A stretch of DNA of 64,000 nucleotides, from NCBI RefSeq assembly GCF_014077625.1, contig NZ_JACFXU010000013.1, positions 62,001 through 126,000 of the forward strand. Reading direction: 5' to 3'. Below, in pieces: positions 1 through 8,389 of this stretch. Below the pieces are notes generated by a model. It searched no databases. It was not told the DNA's origin and saw only the letters and a list, made by a program, of their open reading frames with translations. Position numbers and translations under genes: made by a program. Source of the DNA: Sediminihaliea albiluteola (lineage in GTDB: Bacteria > Pseudomonadota > Gammaproteobacteria > Pseudomonadales > Halieaceae). How positions within the stretch are numbered: position 1 is the stretch's first letter; each line of letters opens with the position of its first letter.

Positions 1-47
1 TTTACTACCTCTTGCACACTGGTATAATTTTTCATCTCTTCAGACAT
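1..47 (-). CDS. Partial CDS, N-terminus only, third gene of the SQR operon
   Basis: The first 15 codons of a minus-strand gene are visible (MSEEMKNYTSVQEVV...), and the rest runs off the left edge. A strong ribosome site (GGAGG, about 5 nt before the ATG) lies in the short gap after the sulfide:quinone-reductase-like gene, so the two are probably co-transcribed. Genes of this position in SQR operons are often small accessory proteins such as DUF1641 or DsrE types, but 15 residues do not allow a family call. Confidence 0.6.
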   Translation of the reverse strand, partial: MSEEMKNYTSVQEVV

Positions 48-58
48 TGCTCCCTCCT

Positions 59-1249
59 TTACACTAAGCCACGGGCAACAGACCAATACACACCTCTATT
101 AAAGGCTTTACGCATCAAACCTCCAATCTTCGTAGGCGGTGTTGGAATCACGTCCACATCATAGTCGTACCACAAAGGCATACCTGCCTCGAGGCCCATC
201 TGGGCGATGGCCTGCACTCTGCCATCGTAAGCAGATACTGTATTCCCAATACGTATTAAACCTGCAATGTTGTCACAGATAACAGGAGCTTGGTTATGAC
301 AGCTTCCTCCAGCTTTACTAATCGGAAGGTCCACCGTGTCGCCCATTACAAACACATTGGAAAACCCTTCTAGCTGCATAGTTTCGCGATCTGTGGGTAG
401 CCAACCTTCATTATTGGCTGCCTTCGATACGCCAGAATCTAAGACAGCATCCACCGCACGAATAGGAGGCGTTTGCATGAGAATATCGAAGTTTTCTTCT
501 TCCCCCTCTTCGGAGTAGGCAATTTTCTTTTCCGGATCCACACGTTCTAGTGTAAAGCTGCGTTTGTATTTAATATCCTTGGAGTCAAAAATGGGCGGCA
601 ATACCGCGCAAGTATCTTCCTGTAAAAACAAACAGTTTCTCACCAGCTGAGATATCGTTGGATAGGTGTAAACGATTTCGATTTGGTCTCGTACACCACG
701 ACGACGCAAAAACTCATCGAGCATGAGCGTGGTTTCCATCGGGGCGATGCCGCATTGGTGTGGTACATCTGGTGTTTTCGGGAAGGTAACACCAATGAAA
801 ATTCTGCCTTTTTCAATGGTGCTGAGTTTTTCATAAAGCTGCAGCGCAGGGTCGTGCTGGTAAAAGTGGTCACCAGCTTCTTTAAGGCCCTCAATACGCT
901 CAGGGGAAGGTATACAACCTGTGGAAACCACTAAGTAGTCGTAGTCGTATTTTTTACCTGAGGCCATTGTTAATTGGCTTTCCTTAAACTCAAAACCTGC
1001 CACCTCATCAAGCACAAAGTTAATTTCGGGGCGAAGTAATGAGCTTTGTGGACGTCGCAATTCATCCTTATAAAAAGCGCCAAATGCAACATACATAAAG
1101 GCGGGTTTGTAGTAATGCCAAGGGCTGTTTGAAATAAGCGTGACTCTAACTTTCCCACGGCTAATTTCTGGGTACAACTTGGCGACTAAGCTATTAGCTG
1201 TCATGGTGCCGCCAATGCCGCCACCCACAACAATAATGTCTTTAATCAT
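59..1249 (-). CDS. Sulfide:quinone oxidoreductase-like FAD-dependent oxidoreductase
   Basis: A 396-residue flavoprotein of the SQR/NDH-2 family, expected to oxidise sulfide (or a related sulfur compound) and pass electrons to quinone at the inner membrane. Residues 5-14 form the N-terminal FAD-binding Rossmann motif (VVGGGIGG). A second nucleotide-contacting segment (STGC) ends at Cys112, and VFVMGD near residue 299 is the C-terminal FAD motif. Three cysteines sit where SQRs carry redox cysteines: Cys112 (TGCIPSPE), Cys166 (PHQCGIAP) and Cys317 (GGSCHNQAP). Length matches the family. The start is set by GGAGG about 6 nt before the ATG. It lies 48 nt after a NifU/IscU-like gene and just before another gene, so this is a minus-strand operon. 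The exact substrate is inferred. Confidence 0.82.
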   Translation of the reverse strand: MIKDIIVVGGGIGGTMTANSLVAKLYPEISRGKVRVTLISNSPWHYYKPAFMYVAFGAFYKDELRRPQSSLLRPEINFVLDEVAGFEFKESQLTMASGKKYDYDYLVVSTGCIPSPERIEGLKEAGDHFYQHDPALQLYEKLSTIEKGRIFIGVTFPKTPDVPHQCGIAPMETTLMLDEFLRRRGVRDQIEIVYTYPTISQLVRNCLFLQEDTCAVLPPIFDSKDIKYKRSFTLERVDPEKKIAYSEEGEEENFDILMQTPPIRAVDAVLDSGVSKAANNEGWLPTDRETMQLEGFSNVFVMGDTVDLPISKAGGSCHNQAPVICDNIAGLIRIGNTVSAYDGRVQAIAQMGLEAGMPLWYDYDVDVIPTPPTKIGGLMRKAFNRGVYWSVARGLV

Positions 1250-1297
1250 AACGTTCCTCCAACAATGAAGTTCGGTTCTACATGTTTTTGTTATTCC

Positions 1298-1771
1298 TTA
1301 AACTGAATTTTCCTCCTCTTCAAATAATTGCAGTAATGCTCGAAAAACCAGACGTGCAGAATCGTGCCGTGCTGGCATAGAATCTGCATGAATAAAAATG
1401 GCCAGTTCTGGCCATATGAGTGCTTCTGCTGGCCACTGGCCCACTAATAAAACTTCAAGTTGCTCCGCGGCTCGTTGTAATTCATTTTTGGTGAGCCCTT
1501 CTGCCCTTTGCAAGACCATAGCTGTACTAGCTTGGCCTAGAGAACAGGCTTGGATAGAAAACCCTAGCGCTTTTACTGTTCCGTGCTCAATGTGCGCATC
1601 AAGTGTTAGCTGGCTGCCGCATAATTGACGACTGTGTACAGTGGTAGTGCGAACATGTTCGCCTGACAGGCGCTTCTGCCGACGAACATACGCGCGATAC
1701 TCTTTCAATGCCGCGGTAAATTCGATGGGGTTAAGTTTCTCTGCGCCATCTTTTGTGATTGTTTTCGACAT
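1298..1771 (-). CDS. NifU/IscU-type Fe-S scaffold-like protein
   Basis: 157 residues with the SufU/IscU fold signature: Cys51 in a CG-x3-L context, then Cys76 in a C-x4-AS context followed by a helix, and a C-terminal R-x4-A-x-L-x3-AL helix. Scaffolds of this family use three Cys plus an Asp to assemble a [2Fe-2S] cluster. Here the expected Asp after CG is Ser53, and the third Cys position (ARHDSARLVFRAL) reads Ser138. It therefore may not hold a cluster in the classical way. It is the first gene of the SQR operon, and SQR-linked NifU-like proteins are known. An AT-rich inverted repeat lies just upstream. The family is fairly sure; a scaffold function is not. Confidence 0.7.
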   Translation of the reverse strand: MSKTITKDGAEKLNPIEFTAALKEYRAYVRRQKRLSGEHVRTTTVHSRQLCGSQLTLDAHIEHGTVKALGFSIQACSLGQASTAMVLQRAEGLTKNELQRAAEQLEVLLVGQWPAEALIWPELAIFIHADSMPARHDSARLVFRALLQLFEEEENSV

Positions 1772-2429
1772 GATGCACTATTCGCTAAAATAAAATATTT
1801 GCTTATTTTCTATATTTTTATGCAACACATATTTACCAAGCTACAGTAGTGGGGCTCCTTGTCAACTGAGCTACCTCAACTTATGACCTATCATTCATGA
1901 CAGTAGTACCTTTAAAAAATACTGCGGTTGTTAGAAGTATCGGAAGTATTAAGCGTCTATTGAGCGCTTGCCTTCGCTGATGCGATCGAATGGGCCTGAA
2001 GTTGCTGACATTTGACCCGAATACCCCGTTCGGAGCTTTGAGCATGGCATTCAAGCCCTTTTAATTTTTAACTTGCGCATGCAAGGGCTCATGGGCTGCG
2101 TTTTTACACGCTTGCTTGCTGGTGAAAGCTGTATTGCCGGAATTCTTCTTTAACGACAAGAGGCAATGTCTCAGATACTTCTCTGACCGGTGGTGGAAGG
2201 GCGGGGCTGTGTTGTTCCACCAGGCCCATGTCACTCCACTGTCTTTGAATCGGGCTTTGGATGAAGACAAAGCGCTGTTGGAAGTCGAAAGCGCCTGTAA
2301 TGTGGCCGCACAGGTTGGAGCCGACCGGCTGGTACAGTAGCTTTCACCAGAACGTGCCCTCGAATCCCGGTTGGTCGATCGTGTCAAGGATTTGTGAGCG
2401 GCAATGGCATTCAGGCTGTTTAAGATTTA
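1772..2429. other. 658-bp intergenic stretch with a possible eroded gene
   Basis: No convincing intact gene. A plus-strand reading frame at 2116-2340 has protein-like composition (segment RALDEDKALLEVESACN) and continues past a TAG with LSPERALESRLVDRV in the same frame, which suggests a decayed coding region of unknown family. An imperfect repeat brackets the stretch: ATGGCATTCA begins at 2044 and again at 2404, each followed by a similar T/A-rich run of about 17 nt. Confidence 0.4.
1787..1809. promoter_or_regulatory. AT-rich inverted repeat upstream of the SQR operon
   Basis: Perfect 7-bp arms AAAATAA and TTATTTT separated by 9 nt, located 16-38 nt upstream of the first gene of the minus-strand SQR operon. 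The position and the AT-rich palindrome suit an operator for an ArsR-family sulfur sensor (BigR/SqrR type). This is inference: no such regulator gene is visible in the window. Confidence 0.35.
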
Positions 2430-2885
2430 TCAGAATATAAGCACCAGGCCACCGATAATAAGGGCTAAAAGAGCAGACAAGCCAATTAGCTTCCACCAGG
2501 GGAAGGGTGGCGGAGGCGGCTCTACAGCGAGCTGCTCTTCCAGATAGCTTCTCAGCAATCGGGTGTTCCGGGTGTTAGCCTTATAGATAGCATCAAATGC
2601 ATCGCCAACTACCGGCACCAGGCCACCGACAAAATCGATGCCCATATTGCGCAGCACGCGCAGCTTCACTTCCTTGCTCGCCCCGGCTCGCTGAGCTTCG
2701 ACCAGCACATAACTGGATATTAGAAGACCTGCCACGTCTCCCACCACCGGCACCAGTCCAATAATAGAGTCTGCACCAAATTTGAAGCGGGTGAATGGTA
2801 TTCCGATGCTGCTATCGGTGAAGTGACTGAACTTGTCCAGTCGCTTGAGTATCGCCCTCTGCCGGGCTTCGATAGGTTTGGCCAT
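2430..2885 (-). CDS. DUF4112 domain small membrane protein
   Basis: About 151 residues, read from MAKPIEAR. The segments GADSIIGLVPVVGDVAG and DFVGGLVPVVGDAFDA form the duplicated G-x-VPVVGD hallmark of DUF4112 proteins. A Pro-rich linker (PPPPPFPWW) precedes a C-terminal transmembrane helix (LIGLSALLALIIGGLVLIF) ending at the last residue. The function of the family is unknown; membrane association is evident. An upstream ATG 21 nt away is possible, but neither start has a clear ribosome site. It has no operon partner. Confidence 0.8.
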   Translation of the reverse strand: MAKPIEARQRAILKRLDKFSHFTDSSIGIPFTRFKFGADSIIGLVPVVGDVAGLLISSYVLVEAQRAGASKEVKLRVLRNMGIDFVGGLVPVVGDAFDAIYKANTRNTRLLRSYLEEQLAVEPPPPPFPWWKLIGLSALLALIIGGLVLIF

Positions 2886-3327
2886 AACATGTACCAATGC
2901 GCACAAGCTCTGGGCAACGGAGCCCTGGAACTTACACCTGAAATATGGAAGTGAAATGCGTATCGCGTGTTCACCCGTGGATCACCCGCTCTTTGCTGAT
3001 TATAACTGAGTGAAGCCAGTGATGTGTAAAACTGACAATTAGACTACTTACCTCCCGGAGTCTTGTTCGCGGCGGTGGGCATGTCATTTATATCCCTTCA
3101 ACCCTGGACGGGAGCAGACAATAATTCATGCCATGGGGTGTTCACTGTCGGCCCTGCCGGTGGGGTGCTGACCTGCTTGAGTCCTGCTCAGTGAAAAAAC
3201 TTAGGTCTCAGTTTCTCAGCTCGGTAGCAGCAGGGCGGGGATGCTCTGTTAGCTGTGTAAGGGTTCAATACTGCTGGGCTTAGCAGCTCAATAGTAAGGA
3301 TTACAATTGTTGGTTTTAGCTTCTAAT
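2886..3327. other. 442-bp intergenic stretch, nothing recognised
   Basis: Both strands were read for coding remnants, tRNA-like arms and strong hairpins. None is convincing. The segment separates the minus-strand DUF4112 gene from two tiny plus-strand ORFs. Confidence 0.5.
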
Positions 3328-3474
3328 ATGTCGCTTATGACGTCGCAACATTCCTTATCTAAAACACCTTCCTCTAAGGTAGCTTCCAAGTATTGGCCCT
3401 TATCGCTGGATGACTATCTGGCTTGTGCTCTTTTGGTCGTCAGTGCCTTATTTCTTGATCAACTCAGTGGGTAG
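3328..3474 (+). CDS. Possible small membrane protein (48 aa)
   Basis: ATG to TAG, 48 residues: a polar Ser/Lys-rich N-terminus followed by one hydrophobic segment (YLACALLVVSALFLDQLSG) reaching the C-terminus. It is followed after 6 nt by a second small hydrophobic ORF in the same direction, which is why both are listed. There is no good Shine-Dalgarno and no recognised family. Both could be chance ORFs. Confidence 0.3.
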   Translation: MSLMTSQHSLSKTPSSKVASKYWPLSLDDYLACALLVVSALFLDQLSG

Positions 3475-3480
3475 ATAATT

Positions 3481-3642
3481 ATGCTTACAACCTGGGGATT
3501 CATGTTAGGAAATCTTTACGCGATGCTATTTACTTGTATGGATCCCAAGGGCGGTACGCGAGAAGGGCTTATTCCACTAGCTCTGATGCTGTTTCTTAGT
3601 TTTAGTGGCATTGCAATAACTGCTACCAAAATGTCTTTTTGA
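3481..3642 (+). CDS. Possible small membrane protein (53 aa)
   Basis: 53 residues with two hydrophobic stretches (WGFMLGNLYAMLFTCM and LIPLALMLFLSFSGIAITA) joined by a short polar turn (DPKGGTREG), as in a small helical-hairpin membrane protein. It starts 6 nt after the preceding 48-residue ORF and ends 37 nt before the PhyH-type gene, so the three could share a transcript. No family is recognised and the ribosome site is weak. Confidence 0.33.
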   Translation: MLTTWGFMLGNLYAMLFTCMDPKGGTREGLIPLALMLFLSFSGIAITATKMSF

Positions 3643-3679
3643 ATAACAAGCCCAAGCGGGGTTGTCGGGGGAGTGAAAA

Positions 3680-4579
3680 ATGTCTTACCAGCTCAGCCAA
3701 GACCAAGTAGAACGCTATAAAATCTATGGTTGCCTGTTTCCTCTGGATATTCTGAGCAAGGAGGACGCGTCTCGCCTCAGAGGTGAACTTGAAGACTGCG
3801 AAAAAATGCAAGGTCGTCCTTTAGACCGGCTGCAATCTAACAAAAGCTATCTTCTGTACGACTGGGCCGATGAACTAGTCCATCATCCAAAGATTTTGGA
3901 CGCCGTGGAATCCATTGTGGGCCCAGATATTCTTTGCTACATGACGCAGCTCTTCACTAAAGAAGCAGGTTCAGAAACCTATGTCTCAATGCACCAAGAT
4001 GCTGCTTACTGGGGCATCGAAGCGGATGATGTTATCACTGCTTGGGTCGCTCTGAGTCCTGCCACCGCCAAATCAGGTGCGATGAAAGTTTTGCCTGGCA
4101 GTCACACTCAAATCCTCGAGCAGAAAAACACCTATGCTAAAAACAATTTACTAAGCCGAGGACAGGAAATCGCAGCTGAGCAGCTCGATGAAAGCAAGCT
4201 GGTATATATGGAGTTAGAGCCGGGCCAAATGTCTCTTCATCATTATTTAATGGTGCATGGTTCGGATGCAAACAGCAGTGACGACCGCAGGATTGGGCTT
4301 GCTATCCGTTATGTCGCCGCTAGCGCCAAAAAGCTAGGTAAGCCAGAATCTGCTCTTCTTGTCAGAGGAAAGAATACGAGTAACTTTATTATGGAAAGGC
4401 GCACACGCGGGCTATCGCAGAAAGTTCGTGCCCGCAAACACAGCCAGGCTATCGCTCGCCAAATGCACAATCTTTTTGAACCCAGCAAAGATGCCGCTTT
4501 GGGAGAGAGAATTCGCCTCAAACTTACCAAGACATTGGGACTAACTCTTAGCTATTGGCGCAATCTTCGTGCACGCTAA
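3680..4579 (+). CDS. Phytanoyl-CoA dioxygenase (PhyH) family Fe(II)/2-oxoglutarate oxygenase
   Basis: 299 residues. The double-stranded beta-helix iron ligands are visible: His105 and Asp107 in MHQDAAYWG, and distal His193 in MVHGSDANSS, with Arg204 (DDRRIG) placed to bind 2-oxoglutarate. The HGS-x-N-S spacing is typical of the PhyH family. Such enzymes hydroxylate aliphatic or amino-acid-derived substrates in the cytoplasm; the substrate here cannot be told. The ATG follows a GGGGGAGTG ribosome site. The gene stands alone apart from the two tiny ORFs upstream. Confidence 0.85.
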   Translation: MSYQLSQDQVERYKIYGCLFPLDILSKEDASRLRGELEDCEKMQGRPLDRLQSNKSYLLYDWADELVHHPKILDAVESIVGPDILCYMTQLFTKEAGSETYVSMHQDAAYWGIEADDVITAWVALSPATAKSGAMKVLPGSHTQILEQKNTYAKNNLLSRGQEIAAEQLDESKLVYMELEPGQMSLHHYLMVHGSDANSSDDRRIGLAIRYVAASAKKLGKPESALLVRGKNTSNFIMERRTRGLSQKVRARKHSQAIARQMHNLFEPSKDAALGERIRLKLTKTLGLTLSYWRNLRAR

Positions 4580-4793
4580 AAAAACCTAGAAACACATTTC
4601 AAAGAGGCTAAGAACATGTATAACGACACTTCAAAGAATGAAGGCTTTGCAGAGCTATGACTCGTTGACTTGCAAGGACGACTGATTCTGGCGGGAGTAG
4701 CCGCTCATTAGTACATATTGGCCACGCTATGAAACGCAGCCACAACCTTACAAGCTTTGATACTTCGGACTAGGCCAGCCTATGCTGTCTACT

Positions 4794-5006
4794 TCAGCGG
4801 CTGGTCCACCAATTTAAAAACTCATCGAACTCGATGCGGCCATTGCCATTGGTGTCGATGACTTCGAAACCAATTACTACTTCCTCGGCTGACATATCCG
4901 CCCCTAGCGCATCGAGTAGATTGGCAAACTCGTCTTTATCGATCGCACCGTTATTATCGCTATCGAAGTAGTCAAAATTTTCACGCAGTTCCGAATTATC
5001 TGGCAT
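4794..5006 (-). CDS. EF-hand calcium-binding protein (70 aa)
   Basis: A compact two-EF-hand protein. Loop 1 is DSDNNGAIDKDE (about residues 15-26) and loop 2 is DTNGNGRIEFDE (about 51-62). Both have Asp/Asn/Asp at positions 1, 3 and 5, Gly at 6, Ile at 8 and Glu at 12, so both should bind Ca2+. There is no signal peptide, so it is probably cytoplasmic and calmodulin-like, serving as a Ca2+ sensor or buffer. The start has AGGAG about 8 nt upstream. It is monocistronic and its partner is unknown. Confidence 0.88.
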   Translation of the reverse strand: MPDNSELRENFDYFDSDNNGAIDKDEFANLLDALGADMSAEEVVIGFEVIDTNGNGRIEFDEFLNWWTSR

Positions 5007-5491
5007 TTTGTACTCCTACTTGGAAGGCCTGCACACTGAGCTATCGTATCGCGCTCCGCTACGAGATTCTACCTTGAGGATAAGACCCCAGAGGCGCTAG
5101 GCTAACAAGCTTAGCCTCTATCCCGGTCATGGATGGACTGCGCTTGTCTCGGGTGTGGACTACCCCTAACCAAGGCCTCGAGCCATAGCATCTGTGCTTC
5201 AATCCCAGCACTAAAGTTCAGATCTTGGCCGCGTATCTCGATGACTAAGTTGAAACCACGCTTCAACCCTTGGGTCCGTCATTCCCGCATAGCACTCGGC
5301 TCCTTGGAATTCTGTCCAGCAGTGATCGTGCCAACTATGATTAGCTAGTGTTGGACAAAACTTCTCAGTACAACTGGCTTGAAGCTTGAGCTTCGTATAT
5401 CTCTAAGTTGCTGTTTTTGCGCATGAAAGCTTGTTTCAGCTGGGCTATTTACCAATAATGATGTGAGAACCTAGTGCAGGGAAGCCGTTAG
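5007..5491. other. 485-bp intergenic stretch
   Basis: No confident gene. A short minus-strand frame around 5110-5260 reads NLVIEIRGQDLNFSAGIEA and then LWLEALVRGS, which looks more protein-like than its surroundings and may be a decayed gene tail. It has no start and no recognisable family. Nothing else stands out. Confidence 0.35.
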
Positions 5492-6148
5492 ATGTCCATC
5501 ACATATTCAGATTTAAAGGCTCGCCAACGAGCGGAAAGAGAAAGTCATTCCGAAGGCCTGGCACTGCGTACCCACCGCGCCCTCAGTTGGCTAGATAGAG
5601 CAGAGCAGTGCGAGGATGAAGACGGAAAGTTCATATTCCTCTGGATCGCCTTCAATGCCGCTTATGCCAACGAGATCGTCGAGGGCGAGCGAGCTCATGA
5701 GAAAAAGACCTTTGTGATGTTCCTCGAAAAACTCGTAGAGCTCGATACTGAAGATACCCTGTATCAGCTGATCTGGAGTGAATTCTCCGGCTCAATCAGG
5801 GTTCTCTTAAACAACCAATTTGTCTTCGAGCCCTTCTGGGAGTACCAGCGTGGCAATATTTCGCAGGAGCAATGGAAGTCTAGCTTTGATAGTGCTAGGA
5901 CCGCGGCAAACCGCGCCTTGGCGGAGCACAGAACCGCTGATGCACTGTCTATTATCCTTTCGCGCATGTATACGCTTCGTAACCAGCTAGTACACGGCGG
6001 AGCAACCTGGAATTCTAGGGTCAATCGCGATCAGTTGAGTGATTGCGCCAGGTTTTTGGGTAAGCTCGTCCCGCAGATCATTAAGCTGATGCTGGATAAT
6101 CCGAACACGCTTTGGGGAGATGCTGTCTACCCGGTGGTCGAATCTTGA
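5492..6148 (+). CDS. HEPN-like domain protein
   Basis: 218 residues, soluble and largely helical. Near residues 162-170 the sequence LRNQLVHGG contains R-N-x3-H, the RX4-6H signature of HEPN (Apea-like) domains, which in many members is an RNase active site. The N-terminal half has the A-F-NA-AY pattern (WIAFNAAYA) also seen in Apea-like HEPN proteins. HEPN proteins often act in toxin-antitoxin, abortive-infection or RNA-processing roles, but no MNT nucleotidyltransferase or other partner lies beside it. The ATG follows GCAGGGAAG. The family call is moderate and function is unknown. Confidence 0.65.
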   Translation: MSITYSDLKARQRAERESHSEGLALRTHRALSWLDRAEQCEDEDGKFIFLWIAFNAAYANEIVEGERAHEKKTFVMFLEKLVELDTEDTLYQLIWSEFSGSIRVLLNNQFVFEPFWEYQRGNISQEQWKSSFDSARTAANRALAEHRTADALSIILSRMYTLRNQLVHGGATWNSRVNRDQLSDCARFLGKLVPQIIKLMLDNPNTLWGDAVYPVVES

Positions 6149-6299
6149 GATGCTCGAAAACCTTAGCTATATATAGGCAATTTATACAGGTAGCCGCGGG
6201 CTACTAGGAGCTGTTCTTCGAGCAATTCCGCAAGGAGACATCTGTTCATTAGTTGTTTGTATAAATCACCGACGTAAAATAATAAGGAGAGCCAAGCCA

Positions 6300-6731
6300 G
6301 TGGAGCTAACACTTGATCTGACCGAAGTCTGGATGAACTTAACGCAGCTGGGCATCGCTTTTTTACTGGCTCTGCCCATTGCTTTTAATCGTGAAAATAG
6401 CGAGCAAGGCGCCGGGCTTCGCACCTTTCCTCTGGTTGCCATCGCCTGCTGTGCTTTTATGCTGGTGGGCGTGAGTGTCTACTCGGGCTCTGATGCAGAA
6501 GCGCGCATCATGTACGGCATTATCACTGGCATGGGCTTTATCGGCGGCGGCTCTATTATCAAAACTGATGCCGGCGCCTCCGGTACCGCTACCGCCGCAG
6601 GGCTATGGTTAACAGGTGCTATTGGTATCTCAGTGGCCTATAAGCGCTACGAGATTGCAGTTGTGCTCTCAGTAGTTGGCTTTTTAATCTTTCAGTTTTC
6701 AGGTTTTATTAAGCGGGGCTCTAAGCGCTAA
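6300..6731 (+). CDS. MgtC/SapB family inner-membrane protein
   Basis: 143 residues with four to five transmembrane segments. The MgtC hallmarks are present: F-N-R-E-N near residues 29-33, the AGLRTFPLVAIACC segment, and the glycine-rich MGFIGGGSIIK motif followed by GTATAAGLWLTGAIGI. This is the short membrane-only form without the C-terminal ACT-like domain. MgtC proteins affect growth in low Mg2+ and the regulation of F1Fo ATPase. The start is a GTG preceded by AAGGAGAG. It has no neighbours in an operon. Confidence 0.86.
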   Translation: MELTLDLTEVWMNLTQLGIAFLLALPIAFNRENSEQGAGLRTFPLVAIACCAFMLVGVSVYSGSDAEARIMYGIITGMGFIGGGSIIKTDAGASGTATAAGLWLTGAIGISVAYKRYEIAVVLSVVGFLIFQFSGFIKRGSKR

Positions 6732-6965
6732 ACTCAATATGGGCCTCGGCTGATATCACGGCTTGTTTGGCGTTCTACTATAGACGCTGGAATTAAAAAG
6801 TGAGAAAACTACAGCTGCGCGCTAGTACATCAGCACGAAGAGCAGGTGACTCATGGTCACGCCACCACGTCCAGGGTTCTCCGAGACCTTGCATCTCTTT
6901 ATATTCTGGCGTTATGGTGTGCCGATACGCATCCAAACATAACTCAGAAAAATGGGAGTGCGATA

Positions 6966-7748
6966 GTGAGTGAATCAAACTCGGTTGAAACGGTCTCTGA
7001 AGCCATTGCTGCCTTTCAGCGCGGAGAGCTTCCTCAGGAGCTTCTCCTGTGGAATATCGTGTGCTGTGAAAAGTTCATCGTGCCCGTCATAAAAGACGAC
7101 GAGGGCACTCACATTCGCAGCTTCAGCGACGGTGTCGGCGCAGCCAAACAAATCATTGCCTTCTCCGAACCGGAAGCCCTGGAAGGCGCACGTGCAAGCG
7201 AAGAGGCTCACAATCTTGATGGCGACTTTGCCGTTATTTCCTCGAGCACACTACTCAGCTTTGTGGATAGCGACGAAGCGCTGGTGATCAACCCGCATAC
7301 TGAACACTCACTGACTTTCCAGCCAGGGCAAGCAGAATCCATTCGTGAGGCGGGTCGAATGTCTGGAGTTGAGCGGGCGCTCTCGATGAGCAGGCGTCCC
7401 CCACTGGACCCAAACGCGTTGCGTGCCATCGCCTCCTATAAGGACTTTCACCTCGTTCTACGAAACGAAAATCGCCTAGACCTCGCGCCTGACCCACAAG
7501 GGCGCGCGCTCCTCGCTGCCTTTACCTCCGAAGAAGCGCTTCATGAGTACCTCGGCAAAGTGACTGAGCTAACCTTAAAGCACGGCGTTCCGCAGGTCTT
7601 AAAACTCAGCGGCATTGAGCTCGCAGAGAAGCTCAGTGAGCTGGATATTATCGGGGTGGTCTTTAACTGCGCCGGCCCCCTCACTCCGCTGGCACTTTCG
7701 AAGCAACTCGGCCAACATATCCTCAGTGCTGTAAACGAGGTCGCGTAA
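6966..7748 (+). CDS. SseB family protein
   Basis: About 260 residues from a GTG start (MSESNSVETVSEAI) preceded by GGGAGTG. A longer frame exists upstream (ATG at 6846) but has no ribosome site and an implausible N-terminus. The order of an FxxGELPQE...LLWNIV helix-strand, a strand-rich middle (FSDGVGAAKQIIAFSEPEAL) and a C-terminal domain with a repeated beta-alpha pattern matches the SseB N-terminal domain plus C-terminal domain (enhanced serine sensitivity proteins). The biochemical role of the family is unclear. It is expected in the cytoplasm. Confidence 0.6.
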   Translation: MSESNSVETVSEAIAAFQRGELPQELLLWNIVCCEKFIVPVIKDDEGTHIRSFSDGVGAAKQIIAFSEPEALEGARASEEAHNLDGDFAVISSSTLLSFVDSDEALVINPHTEHSLTFQPGQAESIREAGRMSGVERALSMSRRPPLDPNALRAIASYKDFHLVLRNENRLDLAPDPQGRALLAAFTSEEALHEYLGKVTELTLKHGVPQVLKLSGIELAEKLSELDIIGVVFNCAGPLTPLALSKQLGQHILSAVNEVA

Positions 7749-7889
7749 ATTAAGCCAAGGAAAGCTACTTGTTTTGTTAGGCTAGTCACTAGCACGGGCT
7801 GAAAATTTTCGCTGGATTACTAAGGTGGCATGCTAGAGCAGTCAGAAGTATCTTATCTGAACTTCGTTAATCACTAGAGAATAAGAAGC

Positions 7890-8336
7890 ATGCTACAGCG
7901 TTTTGTGATGTCCTCCGCCGGACTTGCTCTGGATCGATTTCTAGTGCGCTGGACGGGCTTTTCTTTGACCACATGGGTGTTTGCTCGCGCTAGTGGTTAT
8001 GCGCCCGGTCCGGTTTTGTATCTAGAAACCATAGGGCGGCGTAGCGGACGCAAGCGAGCGGTTGCGGTTCCCTATTTTGACCGCGATGGCCAGCGCTTGT
8101 TGGTCGCTTCTAAGGGTGGAGCAGACAGCGACCCCTATTGGGCACAGAACCTGCGCGCCAATCCTGATGCCGTGGTTCGTATCCGGCGCCGACCACAGCA
8201 GGTACGAGCACGCTTTTTGGCGGGTGAGGAGCGGGCTAAAGTATGGGAGGGGCTCAAGGCAGATGTGCCCACCTATGCTTATTATGAAAGCCTGACTGAG
8301 CGGGAAATTCCGGTAATTGCTCTAGAAGCGCGTTGA
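7890..8336 (+). CDS. Deazaflavin-dependent nitroreductase (DUF385/Ddn) family protein
   Basis: 148 residues of the split-beta-barrel Ddn family. The diagnostic stretch L-E-T-I-GRRSGR-x-R-x3-V-P-Y appears at residues 46-62, followed by LLVASKGGADSDPYWAQNLRANP, which in Mycobacterium Ddn contacts cofactor F420. Members reduce quinones, nitro compounds or unsaturated substrates with F420H2, and some bind other flavins. F420 is unusual in Gammaproteobacteria, so the cofactor here is open. It is monocistronic, and two LLM-type proteins of another F420-linked superfamily occur within 16 kb. Confidence 0.75.
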   Translation: MLQRFVMSSAGLALDRFLVRWTGFSLTTWVFARASGYAPGPVLYLETIGRRSGRKRAVAVPYFDRDGQRLLVASKGGADSDPYWAQNLRANPDAVVRIRRRPQQVRARFLAGEERAKVWEGLKADVPTYAYYESLTEREIPVIALEAR

Positions 8337-8389
8337 GAAAGCCCGATGTGCTGCCGAGCATAGCCCGGCATAGCATTTACGGAGAACTT

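Noticed and set aside
5110-5260. Minus-strand frame NLVIEIRGQDLNFSAG
   Set aside because: Possible gene tail, but no family could be named and no start exists.
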